64,000 bases of DNA from Bradyrhizobium sp. 199 (GTDB lineage Bacteria; Pseudomonadota; Alphaproteobacteria; Rhizobiales; Xanthobacteraceae), in contig NZ_JADPJI010000011.1 of assembly GCF_023073355.1 (NCBI RefSeq), forward strand, positions 62,001 to 126,000, given 5' to 3'. The notes under the pieces were generated by a model, which saw nothing but the letters and a program-made list of their open reading frames with translations, was not told the origin of the DNA and ran no database searches. How positions within the stretch are numbered: position 1 is the first letter of the stretch; the number at the start of each line of letters is the position of its first letter. The position numbers and the translations under genes were made by a program. Positions 41,993 through 50,405 of this stretch are shown one piece after another.

Positions 41993-42910
41993 TCAGTTCC
42001 GAGCGGCAGTTCGGCCGCTTCGCTTCACCGGCCGGGCCGCGGGTTCCGCCGCCGCGCGCATGATCCAGCGGCGGAACGCGGCAAAATCGCGCTGCTCGGT
42101 CTGGAAGCTGCGATAGAGCAGATACCAGCGCATGCCCTTCGGCACCGAGAGGTCGAATGGCGCGACCAGCCGGCCGGCGGCGAGGTCGTCGTCGATATAG
42201 GGGCGGATGCCCATGGCGATGCCGAGCCCGTCGGCGGCGGCTTGCAGCGCCTGGCCGTAGAACTGGAACTCCGGCCCGCGCGCATTGATTCGCGGGACGC
42301 CCGTGGCCTTGAGCCAGATCGGCCAGTCCTCGGGCGAGTGCGCGACGCGGATCAGACTCGGCCCCTTCAGGTCGGCCGGGCGCTTCAGGCCGCTCGCCAG
42401 GCGCGGCACACAGACCGGCGTGAGGTCGCCTGCGAACAGCGGCTCGGCGACGAGGCCGGGCCATTCCCCAGTGCCGAGCTTGATGCCGCAGCTCCAGTCC
42501 TCGCCGAACGGCACCGACGCGCCGCCGGTGGTGAAGCGCACCTCGATGTCGGGCTCCTCGTTGCGGAATTCAGAGAGGCGCGGGATCAGCCAGCGCATCG
42601 CAAAAGTGTGGCCGACGCCGATGGTGAGCACGCGGACGCTGGCCGGCGCCGTCACCTGCGCGGTGAGGCTGGCCAGAGCGTCGAAGATCGGGGTCAGCCC
42701 GCTTTGATAGGCGCGGCCGGCCTGCGTCAGCACAAGGCGATTGGCCTTGCGCTCGAACAGCGCGACGCCGAGCCGCTCTTCCAAGAGATGGACCATGCGG
42801 CTGACGGCGGCCGCCGACACGCTCAGTTCGAGCCCGGCCGCAGCAAAGCTGCCGGTCCGTGCCGCCGCCTCGAATGCCTTGATGCCGTTGAGAAACAGCA
42901 GCCGCCGCAA
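41993..42910 (-). CDS. LysR-family transcriptional regulator
   Basis: The 305-residue protein has the LysR helix-turn-helix (FEAAARTGSFAAAGLELSVSAAAVSRMVHLLEERLG) and an effector-binding domain of GcvA-like type. No ATG fits: I propose TTG at 42910, with GAGGG 8 bases upstream, giving MRRLLFLNGIKAFEAAA, the usual N-terminus. A GTG/ATG further up would add 40-45 residues of arginine-rich non-family sequence. It is divergent from the TSUP transporter 188 bases away and may control it. The effector is unknown. Confidence 0.88.
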   Translation of the reverse strand: MRRLLFLNGIKAFEAAARTGSFAAAGLELSVSAAAVSRMVHLLEERLGVALFERKANRLVLTQAGRAYQSGLTPIFDALASLTAQVTAPASVRVLTIGVGHTFAMRWLIPRLSEFRNEEPDIEVRFTTGGASVPFGEDWSCGIKLGTGEWPGLVAEPLFAGDLTPVCVPRLASGLKRPADLKGPSLIRVAHSPEDWPIWLKATGVPRINARGPEFQFYGQALQAAADGLGIAMGIRPYIDDDLAAGRLVAPFDLSVPKGMRWYLLYRSFQTEQRDFAAFRRWIMRAAAEPAARPVKRSGRTAARN

Positions 42911-43098
42911 ATGCCCGACCCTCAGGAAAGCTGATGCCAGGCCAAGATAACTCAGTTTGCGCGAATTGGGCAAGCGGGGCACAAGAATGCGACTTCGTGC
43001 TGATTTGTTGAGGCGCGGGCGCGGCCTCTTCGCCTTCCCCCGCAAGCGGGGCGAGGGAGACGAACAGTTTACCGTCCCTCACTTGTGCGGAGACCTTC

Positions 43099-43878
43099 GT
43101 GACGCCCATCATGGTCGCTGCCCTTGGATTGCTGATGGTCGCCACCGCATTCCTGTCGGGGCTGTTCGGCATGGCGGGCGGGCTGATCCTGATCGGAGTG
43201 CTCTTGGCCCTGATGCCGCTGCCGACCGCAATGGTGCTGCATGCGATCACGCAGATGGCCTCGAACGGCTGGCGCGCCTTTCTGTGGCGCGCGCATATCC
43301 GCTGGCGGCCGGTCGGGAACTATATGGTCGGCGCTGCCGTCGCGCTCGCGGCGTGGTCGCTCACCCGCTACGTGCCGGACAAGCCGATGGCGCTGCTCTT
43401 GCTGGGCATCACGCCGTTCATGGCGCGGCTGTTGCCGGCGAACATCAAGCCGGATCCTGATCGGCTCTGGCAGGACACGGTCTACGGCACGATCTGCATG
43501 GGCTTGATGCTGATGACCGGCGTCTCCGGTCCGCTGCTCGACACCTTTTTCCTCGGCGGCGATTTCGGCCGGCGCGAGAAGGTGGCGACCAAGGCGATGT
43601 GCCAGCTCGTCAGCCATTTCACCAAGCTGATCTATTTCGGAGGCATCATCGACCAGGCGGCGAGCCTCGATCCCGTGCTCGCCGGCGTTGCCATCGCGGC
43701 TTCGATGCTCGGCACCACGCTGGCGCGGCGCTTCCTCGAAGCCATGACCGACCAGCAATTCGTGGCCTGGTCGAACAAGCTGATCACCACCATTGCCTGC
43801 TACTACATCGCCTATGGCGGCTGGCTGTTGCTTCGCGCGCCGGTTCTGGCTGCCTTCGACAAGGGAGGTTTGCAATGA
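43099..43878 (+). CDS. TSUP-family (TauE/SafE) membrane transporter
   Basis: The 259-residue protein has about seven hydrophobic helices with the TauE/SafE pattern: an N-terminal GLFGMAGGLILIGVLLALMP repeat and a second GVSGPLLDTFFLGG half. Family members export sulfite, sulfonates or other anions. The start is GTG 43099; an ATG at 43111 is possible. It is divergent from the LysR gene and overlaps the next small gene by four bases (ATGA). Confidence 0.88.
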   Translation: MTPIMVAALGLLMVATAFLSGLFGMAGGLILIGVLLALMPLPTAMVLHAITQMASNGWRAFLWRAHIRWRPVGNYMVGAAVALAAWSLTRYVPDKPMALLLLGITPFMARLLPANIKPDPDRLWQDTVYGTICMGLMLMTGVSGPLLDTFFLGGDFGRREKVATKAMCQLVSHFTKLIYFGGIIDQAASLDPVLAGVAIAASMLGTTLARRFLEAMTDQQFVAWSNKLITTIACYYIAYGGWLLLRAPVLAAFDKGGLQ

Positions 43879-44105
43879 GCGAGACAGCCGATCCGCTGGT
43901 GCTGGACTTCGTCGAATGGGTGGCGCGTGAGCCGCGCGCCTATCCGGAAGTGATCGCGACCTGGAAGACCTCGTGCCCCCGCCTCACCATCTGGGAAGAC
44001 GCCGCTGACCGCGGCTATGTCGCGCGCGAGACGGTGCCCGGCGTGGGGCTGGTCATCGCGGTGACGGAAGGCGGCGAGAGGTTGCTGCGGATGAACGGGC
44101 GGTGA
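43875..44105 (+). CDS. Small soluble protein coupled to the TSUP gene
   Basis: A 76-residue cytoplasmic protein, LVLDFVEWVAREPRAYPEVIATWKTSCPRLTIWEDAADRGYV, with one cysteine. It resembles short winged-helix-like or adaptor sequences but I recognise no family. Its ATG lies inside the TSUP stop (ATGA), so it is made together with the transporter. A role in regulating that transporter is only a guess. Confidence 0.7.
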   Translation: MSETADPLVLDFVEWVAREPRAYPEVIATWKTSCPRLTIWEDAADRGYVARETVPGVGLVIAVTEGGERLLRMNGR

Positions 44106-44138
44106 GCCCGTCACTTCAAGCTGGCTCTCGCCGGAGCG

Positions 44139-44744
44139 CTACCGCGTAGGCGTCGCAAGCCGCGGCCGGATGATCTCGACGATGCGCTCGGCCGAGGTGC
44201 CCGGCGGAAAGAAGCCGAGATATTTCCCGTCGGCGTCCATGAGGTAGATGAAGGAGGTGTGGTCGATCGTGTAGTCGACGCCGTCCTTGCCGATCGCGAT
44301 CTTGGCAAAATAGACCTTGTAGGCGTCTGACGCCGCTCCGATCGCGTCCGGGCTGCCGGTCAGCCCGAGCAGCCGCGGATGAAACAGCGGCACATATTCG
44401 GCAAGATGCTCAGCCGTGTCGCGTTCGGGATCGAGCGTGATGAAGACCGGCTGGACGGCGTCGGCGTCCGGCCCGAGCTGCTCGAGCGCCTGTCCGATCG
44501 CCATCAGGTCGGTGGGGCAGAGGTCAGGGCAATAGGTAAAGCCGAAATAGACCAGCATCAGTCGTCCGCGGAAGTCGCGGTCGCTGCGCACCTTGCCGGT
44601 CTGGTCGATCAGCTCGAACGGGCCGCCGACCGGCTCCCGATTCCACATCAGGATGTCCATCGTCTCCGCGGCCGAGCGCGCCTGCGCCGCTCCGGCGCAG
44701 GCAAGCGCCAGCATCACGTATAGCCAGGCGCCGGCAGGCCGCAT
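44139..44744 (-). CDS. SCO-family copper chaperone / thiol protein
   Basis: The 201-residue protein has a signal-anchor (about 5-22), the copper-binding CPDLC (Cys72, Cys76) in FGFTYCPDLCPTDL and a downstream His162 (DHTSF), all three SCO ligands. SCO proteins help load copper into the CuA centre of cytochrome c oxidase or act as redox carriers. The ATG overlaps the stop of the metallo-beta-lactamase gene by one base (TGATG), so it is coupled to it and not to cytochrome oxidase genes. Confidence 0.92.
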   Translation of the reverse strand: MRPAGAWLYVMLALACAGAAQARSAAETMDILMWNREPVGGPFELIDQTGKVRSDRDFRGRLMLVYFGFTYCPDLCPTDLMAIGQALEQLGPDADAVQPVFITLDPERDTAEHLAEYVPLFHPRLLGLTGSPDAIGAASDAYKVYFAKIAIGKDGVDYTIDHTSFIYLMDADGKYLGFFPPGTSAERIVEIIRPRLATPTR

Positions 44745-45859
44745 CAAAGCCCGAAGGTGAGGCGGCTGCCTGTCGTCGTCACCACTACCTTGCCCTCCAT
44801 CTGGGCGTTGGCTTCCTGTGCGAAGTTGAGCCCACTGCAATGCATCGGCACCACGACGTCAGGATTGAGCGCCTTGATCTCGCTCACGACCTGCGCGAGG
44901 TAGTCCTTGGGCGCCGGGCCGAGGTGAAAGCCGCCGACGATGGCGTGCACTTTCTGGATGCCCGACACCTCCTGCGCCTGCTTCACCGAATTGACGATGC
45001 CGACGTGGCCGCAGGACGAGATCACGACGAGACCAAGATCCCGCACATTGAAGCAGGTGGCGTGCTCGTGGATGTGCGCGTCCGGCACGATCTTGCCCTC
45101 CATCTCTGCCGGCAGGTAGTGCCCGACGTTGCAGCCCAGTCCGTCCTTGATGCCAAACTCGACGAGGGTGTTCGGCAGCACGCGTTCACTGCTGCGGCGG
45201 GTGATCTTGCCGGTGGTGAAGGCGTGGTCCGCGATCACTGTTGGCGTTTCGCATAGCACCGTCGTCACCTTCTGCGCCGCGAGCGACCGGCGATCGAGGG
45301 TGCCGAAATCGGCGAACTGCCCCTGCGTCGGCGTCGGATTGACCCGATGGCAGAAATTATCCTCGCCGCCCGCGTAGAGCTTGAGGTCGGCGGGCAGCTT
45401 GTCGCGGAATTTGTCGAGGAAGCCGTTCAGGCCGCCGAAATGATCGTAGTGGCCGTGGCTGACGATCAGCGCGTTGAGCTTGGCCGGATCCACCCCGATC
45501 AACGCCATGTTGTTGAGCAGCACCTCGGGCGTGTACCCGTAGTCCAGCATCAGCGTGCGCTGGTTGCCGCCGCCTTCGGATTCCAACCAGAGCGACAGGC
45601 CCCACTCGTTGTGCAGCGATTTGCGGAAGTCGCCGCCGCGCGCGGCCGGCGTGATCGAGACGCCGTTGATTTGCTTGGGGCGGAAGAACAGGTCGAAGCT
45701 CGAATCCACCAGCACGCGCATCGAAAGCTTGTCGACCGTCGGGACGGCGATCGGCGCCGCGCTCGCGATCTCGACGCAGGTGAAGGCATTGGCAGCCGCG
45801 GCGCCGGCGAGCGCTGCCGAGCCAAGAAGGAAATCGCGCCGTGGAATGGTCCTCGTCAT
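44744..45859 (-). CDS. Metallo-beta-lactamase fold hydrolase with Tat signal
   Basis: The 371-residue protein begins with a twin-arginine signal (TIPRRDFLLGSAALAGAAA), so it is exported folded with its metal. The metal motif SHGHYDHFGG (His135, His137, Asp139, His140) is intact, with later histidines in GHYLP and CGHVG. The resemblance is to the MJ0936-like COG1237 group (annotated 7,8-dihydropterin-6-methyl aminobenzene phosphate synthase-like), but the substrate is unknown. It overlaps the SCO gene by one base, which is an unusual pairing. Confidence 0.9.
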   Translation of the reverse strand: MTRTIPRRDFLLGSAALAGAAAANAFTCVEIASAAPIAVPTVDKLSMRVLVDSSFDLFFRPKQINGVSITPAARGGDFRKSLHNEWGLSLWLESEGGGNQRTLMLDYGYTPEVLLNNMALIGVDPAKLNALIVSHGHYDHFGGLNGFLDKFRDKLPADLKLYAGGEDNFCHRVNPTPTQGQFADFGTLDRRSLAAQKVTTVLCETPTVIADHAFTTGKITRRSSERVLPNTLVEFGIKDGLGCNVGHYLPAEMEGKIVPDAHIHEHATCFNVRDLGLVVISSCGHVGIVNSVKQAQEVSGIQKVHAIVGGFHLGPAPKDYLAQVVSEIKALNPDVVVPMHCSGLNFAQEANAQMEGKVVVTTTGSRLTFGL

Positions 45860-46059
45860 TGCAATGCCTCCCAGAGTTTGAAATGCCCAAGCTTAAGTCC
45901 AATCCGGCGCCAGCTCAACAAGTCGCGAGCAAATTCGCGGCCGACGCGACCTTAGGCATCCGGTTGCCGTCACACCCCGGCACCAGCGGCAGGACGGCTT
46001 TCTTGCGCTCATCGCCATGGCGGCTAATCTGTTCGCCAATCGCAGCAACGGGACTTGCC

Positions 46060-46755
46060 ATGTCACTCAAACTCTACGAACTCGTCGGCACCGATCCTTC
46101 GCGCCCGTTCAGCCCGTACTGCTGGCGGACGCGAATGGCGCTTGCGCACAAGGGCCTGTCGGCGCAATCGCTGCCCTGGCGCTTTACCGAGAAGAGCGCA
46201 CTTGCGCCGCACGGCTCCGAGAAGGTTCCGGTGCTGCTGCATGACCGCAAGGCAGTTGTCGATTCCTGGACGATCGCGAATTATCTCGAGGACAATTTCC
46301 CGGACCGTCCGTCGCTGTTCGGCGGCGAGGGCGGCCGCGCCATGGCACGCATGATCAACGCCTTCGGCGACATCGCCATCGTCGGAGGCATCTTTCCACT
46401 TATCATCGCCGACATCCCCAAAAATCTGGCCGAGATCGACGCTGCCTATTTCCGCCAAACGCGCGAGGCGCGTTTTGGCAAGACGCTGGAAGACATCATG
46501 GCAAGCCGCGATGCTGGCGTAGTCGCCTTCCGCAAATCGCTCGAAATGATGCGGCAGACCCTGAAGAAGCAGCCCTTCATCGGCGGCGCCGCGCCGAACT
46601 ATGCCGATTACATCGTGTTCGGCGGTTTCCAATGGGCGCGCGTCGTGAGCCCGTTCAAGCTGCTGGAGGCGGACGATCCGGTTTACGCTTGGCGCGAAAA
46701 ACTGCTGGATGGGTTTGATGGAATGGCGCGGACATCGCCGGGGTTTGCGGTGTAG
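46060..46755 (+). CDS. LigE/beta-etherase-like glutathione S-transferase
   Basis: The 231-residue protein has the GST N-terminal thioredoxin-like domain: LYELVGTDPSRPFSPYCWRTRMALAHKGL, then KVPVLLHDRKAVVDSWTIANYLE. A helical C-terminal domain follows. The FSPYCWRTRMALAHKGL stretch resembles LigE-type lignin beta-etherases and their bacterial relatives. The start ATG 46060 matches the family. An open frame reaches 45841 upstream, but that part has no homology signal. Substrate not known. Confidence 0.85.
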   Translation: MSLKLYELVGTDPSRPFSPYCWRTRMALAHKGLSAQSLPWRFTEKSALAPHGSEKVPVLLHDRKAVVDSWTIANYLEDNFPDRPSLFGGEGGRAMARMINAFGDIAIVGGIFPLIIADIPKNLAEIDAAYFRQTREARFGKTLEDIMASRDAGVVAFRKSLEMMRQTLKKQPFIGGAAPNYADYIVFGGFQWARVVSPFKLLEADDPVYAWREKLLDGFDGMARTSPGFAV

Positions 46756-46771
46756 ACCTTGGTAGCTTCGA

Positions 46772-46860
46772 AGGGTGGGCAAAGGCGCGCAGCGCCTTGC
46801 CCACCATCTTTCGTATACGCAAGGATATTGGTGGGTACGCTTCGGTTTGGCCACCCTACG
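46772..46860. repeat. Dispersed repeat, AGGGTGGGCAAAG...CACCCTACG family
   Basis: It begins AGGGTGGGCAAAGGCGCGC and ends GGCCACCCTACG, with an internal CTTGCCCACC/GGTGGGTACG pair. A second copy is at 63041-63133. The CWC gene's stop codon (CTA on plus) lies inside its last bases. Confidence 0.7.
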
Positions 46861-47053
46861 ATACTGCCGCCTCCGCCGCCTTGCGCAAACACTCGCGGCA
46901 CAGGCAATCCTCGCCCTTGACCGGCATTGGCAGCTTTGCTGTTTCCTCCGCGCACCAGCAATTGCCGGAGAGGTCGCAACCGAACTCGGTGCCACAGCGG
47001 GAGCAGGCGAGGCGGCGGGGTTCCAGCGATGAGGGTTCTTTCGGATTTGTCAT
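46856..47053 (-). CDS. Cysteine-rich CWC family protein
   Basis: A 65-residue protein with ten-fold cysteine spacing CSRCGTEFGC...NCWCAEE...CLCRECL, the CWC (Cys-Trp-Cys) pattern of PF14375. It probably binds metal or forms a zinc-like knuckle; its role is not established. The N-terminus is polar and there is no signal peptide. Its last codons run into the dispersed repeat at 46772-46860. Confidence 0.88.
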   Translation of the reverse strand: MTNPKEPSSLEPRRLACSRCGTEFGCDLSGNCWCAEETAKLPMPVKGEDCLCRECLRKAAEAAVS

Positions 47054-47167
47054 GATTTACGTCGAAGCTTCGCCGTGATTTTCATGTCGGGTTCATCGGT
47101 CGTTGCGGTATATTAGGCCTCGCGCGCGGACTCGGAAAGCGGCTCCCGCCACGCGAAGGACAAATCG

Positions 47168-48757
47168 ATGGCCCGCGATTCGCAAGCCGCGCTCGTCGCG
47201 CTCAACCGGTTCGGCTTCGGCGCCCGCGGCGGCGCGTCGGGCGATCTCATCAACGCAAGCTCCGATCCGCGCGGTTTCGTGAAGGCGGAGCTTGCGCGTG
47301 CGAGCGGCGTGCTGCTGGAGGCGCCCGGTCTGCAATCGACACCCCAGCTCGGGCAGGCCGTGTTCGCCTATCAGGACCAGATCAAGCAGGCGCGCGAGGC
47401 CGCCGCCAAAGCCGGCGCGCCGGCTGATGCGCCGCCACAAGCGCCGGTCGATCAGAAGCCCGGACTGCGCCGCAACCTCTCGCTGAACGCCGTGGCGACC
47501 GAGATCGCGGGCCAGATGGCCGAGGCCAAACCGACCGACAATAAGCCGACTGACAACAAGCCGGCCGAAAATATGGCGAAGCCGGACATTATGCAGCCCA
47601 ATGCCGCCGCGCCGCCGGCCGCAAAGCCGGCACCGCAGCCGCTCAACGTGATTCAGAAAACCTTCCGCGCCGAGGCGTTGGCTCGGTTGCAGCGCGCGAC
47701 CTTGGCCGCGTGCGGCTTCACCGAGCGTCTGGTCGCGTTCTGGTCCAACCATTTCTGCATCTCCGCGAGCAAGGGCGAACTGGCGCGGATATGGGCCGGC
47801 GCGTTCGAGCGCGAGGCAATCAGGCCGCACGTGCTCGGGCGCTTTGCCGACATGCTCAAGGCCGTCGAGCAGCATCCGGCGATGCTGTTCTTCCTGGACA
47901 ACCAGCAATCGCTCGGCCCGGATTCCCGCGCAGGCCAGAACCGCAAGCGCGGGCTCAATGAGAATCTCGCGCGCGAGATCATGGAGCTGCATACGCTCGG
48001 CGTCGGCGGCGGCTACACGCAGGACGACGTCACCTCGCTCGCGCGCATCATCACCGGCTGGACCTTTGCGGGCCGGCAAGGGCAACTCGGGCCGCCCGGC
48101 TCCTTCGTGTTCAACACCAATGCGCACCAGCCCGGTGCGCAAAGGCTGCTCGGCAAGACCTATGAGCCGACGGGCCTCGCGCAGGGCGAGGCCGCGCTCG
48201 CCGACATCGCGCGGCATCCCTCGACCGCGAACTTCATCGCCACCAAATTCGTCCGCCACTTCGTCGCCGACGATCCGCCGCCGGCGCTGGTCGCGCGCCT
48301 GCGCGACGTCTTCGTCAAGACTGATGGCGACCTCAAGGCGCTTGCCATGGCGCTGGTCGATTCCGATGAAGCATGGAAAGCGCCGCTGACCAAGATGCGC
48401 AGCCCTTACGATTTCCTCGTCGCGAGCGGCCGGCTGCTCGCGCGCGTGCCCGAAGATCCCGGCGCTTATCTGAACAATCTCAATCTGTTGGGCCAGCCGC
48501 TGTGGTCGCCGGCGGGGCCGAACGGTTTCCCGGATACCAGCGCTGCCTGGGCGGCGCCCGAAGGGATAAAGCTCAGGCTCGATATCGCCGCGCAGATGGG
48601 TGCGCGGCTTGGCAACAACATCGATCCGCTCGATCTCCTGGAATTCGCGGCGGCCGATGCGGCCTCCATCGAAACGCGGCGGACCGTCGAGCGCGCAGAG
48701 TCGCGCCAGCAGGCGCTGGCGCTGCTGTTGATGTCGCCGGAAATGCAGCGGAGATGA
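47168..48757 (+). CDS. DUF1800 family protein
   Basis: The 529-residue protein has the DUF1800 signature blocks: FWSNHFCISASKG, then LDNQQSLGPDS, and LNENLAREIMELHTLGVGGGYTQDDVTSLARIITGWT. It also has KFVRHFVADDPP. A proline/alanine/lysine-rich insert separates the N-terminal part. DUF1800 proteins occur almost always beside DUF1501 proteins and are thought to be exported, but this one lacks a clear signal peptide at this start. Their function is unknown. The stop overlaps the DUF1501 ATG by four bases. Confidence 0.92.
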   Translation: MARDSQAALVALNRFGFGARGGASGDLINASSDPRGFVKAELARASGVLLEAPGLQSTPQLGQAVFAYQDQIKQAREAAAKAGAPADAPPQAPVDQKPGLRRNLSLNAVATEIAGQMAEAKPTDNKPTDNKPAENMAKPDIMQPNAAAPPAAKPAPQPLNVIQKTFRAEALARLQRATLAACGFTERLVAFWSNHFCISASKGELARIWAGAFEREAIRPHVLGRFADMLKAVEQHPAMLFFLDNQQSLGPDSRAGQNRKRGLNENLAREIMELHTLGVGGGYTQDDVTSLARIITGWTFAGRQGQLGPPGSFVFNTNAHQPGAQRLLGKTYEPTGLAQGEAALADIARHPSTANFIATKFVRHFVADDPPPALVARLRDVFVKTDGDLKALAMALVDSDEAWKAPLTKMRSPYDFLVASGRLLARVPEDPGAYLNNLNLLGQPLWSPAGPNGFPDTSAAWAAPEGIKLRLDIAAQMGARLGNNIDPLDLLEFAAADAASIETRRTVERAESRQQALALLLMSPEMQRR

Positions 48758-49977
48758 CGATGATCGATTGCGTCGAGAACCGGCTCCTCACCTCGCGCCG
48801 CAGTCTCCTGCTCGGCGGCGCATCTTTCGCGGCCTGGGCTTACCTGCCGAAATTCGCGCGCGCGGCTGAGGGGCGCGATCCCCGGCTGATCGTGGTGATC
48901 CTGCGCGGCGCGCTCGACGGGCTTTCCACCGTCGCGCCGCTCGGCGACCCCGACTATGCCGGCCTGCACGGTTCGATCGCGCTCGCGGCGGATGGTGCCC
49001 ATCCCGCGATCATGCTGGATTCCTTTTTTGCGCTGCATCCGGCGATGCCGGAATTTTCGCGCATGTACCGCGACAAACGCGCCACGGTGATCCACGCGGT
49101 GGCGACGCCCTATCGCGATCGCTCGCATTTCGACGGTCAGGACGTGCTCGAAAGCGGCTATGCCGGCCCGGGCCGCGTGCAATCCGGCTGGCTCAACCGC
49201 GCGCTGGAGGCGCTGCCGCGCGGCGAGCGCGTATCGAGCGGCCTTGCGGTCGGGCCCACCACGCCGCTGGTGTTGCGCGGCAATGCGCCAACGGTCGGCT
49301 GGGCGCCGGTCGCGCTGCCCCAGGCCGACGACGACACCGCGATGCGCCTCGTCGATCTCTACCGTCACCGCGATCCCGCATTGGCCATGGCGCTGTCGCA
49401 AGGCCTCCAGCTCGACAAGGCCGCCAGCGGCGACGACATGAAGCGCAAGCCCGGCAATGCGGTGGCGCAGATGCGCCAGGTGGCGCGTGGCGCGGCCAAG
49501 CTGATGGCGGCGGACGACGGCCCGCGCATTGCCGCACTCGCTTTCGACGGCTGGGACACCCATGCCAATGAAGGCGGCCCGGTCGGTCGTCTCGCCTTCC
49601 TGCTCGGCGGGCTCGACGGCGCACTCGCCGAATTCGAAAGCGGCTTGGGCGATCGCTGGCGCGACACCGTCGTGGTCGTCGCCACCGAATTCGGCCGCAC
49701 CGCGCGCATCAACGGCACCGACGGCACCGATCACGGCACCGGCACGATCGCGCTGCTCGCCGGCGGCGCGGTGAAGGGCGGCCGCGTCATCTCCGACTGG
49801 CCCGGCCTCAAGCTCGCCAACCTTCATGAAGGCCGCGACCTCAAGCCAACGACCGATCTGCGCTCGGTGATCAAGGGCGTGCTGCAGGATCAGTTCGGAC
49901 TGTCGGATCGCGTGCTGGCCGAGACAGTGTTCCCGGACAGCGCGAGCGCGAAACCGATGAAGGGGTTGGTGAGCTGA
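48754..49977 (+). CDS. DUF1501 family protein with Tat signal
   Basis: The 407-residue protein has an N-terminal twin-arginine signal, TSRRSLLLGGASFAAWAYLPKFARAAEG. DUF1501 blocks follow: LIVVILRGALDGLSTVAPLG, SHFDGQDVLESG, FDGWDTHANEG and ATEFGRTARINGTDGTDHGTGT. The fold resembles alkaline-phosphatase-superfamily enzymes, with candidate metal ligands among these Asp and His residues. ATGA overlap couples it to the DUF1800 gene. Such pairs are widespread, yet no reaction has been shown. Confidence 0.92.
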   Translation: MTMIDCVENRLLTSRRSLLLGGASFAAWAYLPKFARAAEGRDPRLIVVILRGALDGLSTVAPLGDPDYAGLHGSIALAADGAHPAIMLDSFFALHPAMPEFSRMYRDKRATVIHAVATPYRDRSHFDGQDVLESGYAGPGRVQSGWLNRALEALPRGERVSSGLAVGPTTPLVLRGNAPTVGWAPVALPQADDDTAMRLVDLYRHRDPALAMALSQGLQLDKAASGDDMKRKPGNAVAQMRQVARGAAKLMAADDGPRIAALAFDGWDTHANEGGPVGRLAFLLGGLDGALAEFESGLGDRWRDTVVVVATEFGRTARINGTDGTDHGTGTIALLAGGAVKGGRVISDWPGLKLANLHEGRDLKPTTDLRSVIKGVLQDQFGLSDRVLAETVFPDSASAKPMKGLVS

Positions 49978-49985
49978 GACCTATC

Positions 49986-50033
49986 CCTCGTCATTCTGGG
50001 TCGGCGCCTTGCGGCGCGTCCCGGAATGACGAG
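49986..50033. repeat. Compact hairpin repeat, CGTCATTCTGGG family
   Basis: CCTCGTCATTCTGGGTCGGCGCC and the near-perfect inverse GGCGCGTCCCGGAATGACGAG flank a TTGC loop, making a roughly 20-base hairpin. It belongs with the longer CGTCATTCCGGG elements at 9543 and 18263. Confidence 0.7.
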
Positions 50034-50065
50034 ATAATTGGCCAAGCATCAGGAGACCATCACTC

Positions 50066-50389
50066 ATGTACATCGCCATGAACCGCTTCCGTGTCGCCAA
50101 GGGCTCCGAGGCCGCCTTCGAGCAAGTCTGGCTTTCGCGCGACACCCATCTGGACAAGGTGCCGGGCTTCGTCGAATTCCATCTGCTGCGCGGCCCCGAG
50201 CTCGAGGACCACACGCTGTACGCCTCGCATACGGTGTGGGCGAACCACGCGGCGTTCGAGGCCTGGACCAAGTCGGAAGCATTTCGGGCGGCGCATCACC
50301 GGGCCGGCGACAACAAGCCGCTCTATCTCGGCCATCCCCAGTTCGAAGGCTTTGAGGTGATGCAGACCGTCGGACGCGGCGCGAAGTAG
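50066..50389 (+). CDS. Antibiotic biosynthesis monooxygenase (ABM) domain protein, IsdG-like haem oxygenase candidate
   Basis: The 107-residue protein is one ferredoxin-like ABM domain. Asn6 (IAMNRF), Trp67 (FEAWTKS) and His77 (RAAHH) occupy the catalytic Asn-Trp-His positions of staphylococcal IsdG, an IsdG-family haem-degrading monooxygenase. Bradyrhizobium japonicum encodes two such enzymes, HmuQ and HmuD, that convert haem to biliverdin. This could be the unlinked paralogue, since no haem transport genes are beside it. Identity is inferred from these residues. It stands alone, after the DUF1501 gene, with 88 bases between them. Confidence 0.8.
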   Translation: MYIAMNRFRVAKGSEAAFEQVWLSRDTHLDKVPGFVEFHLLRGPELEDHTLYASHTVWANHAAFEAWTKSEAFRAAHHRAGDNKPLYLGHPQFEGFEVMQTVGRGAK

Positions 50390-50405
50390 CGTCCTGCCTC
50401 GCGCG

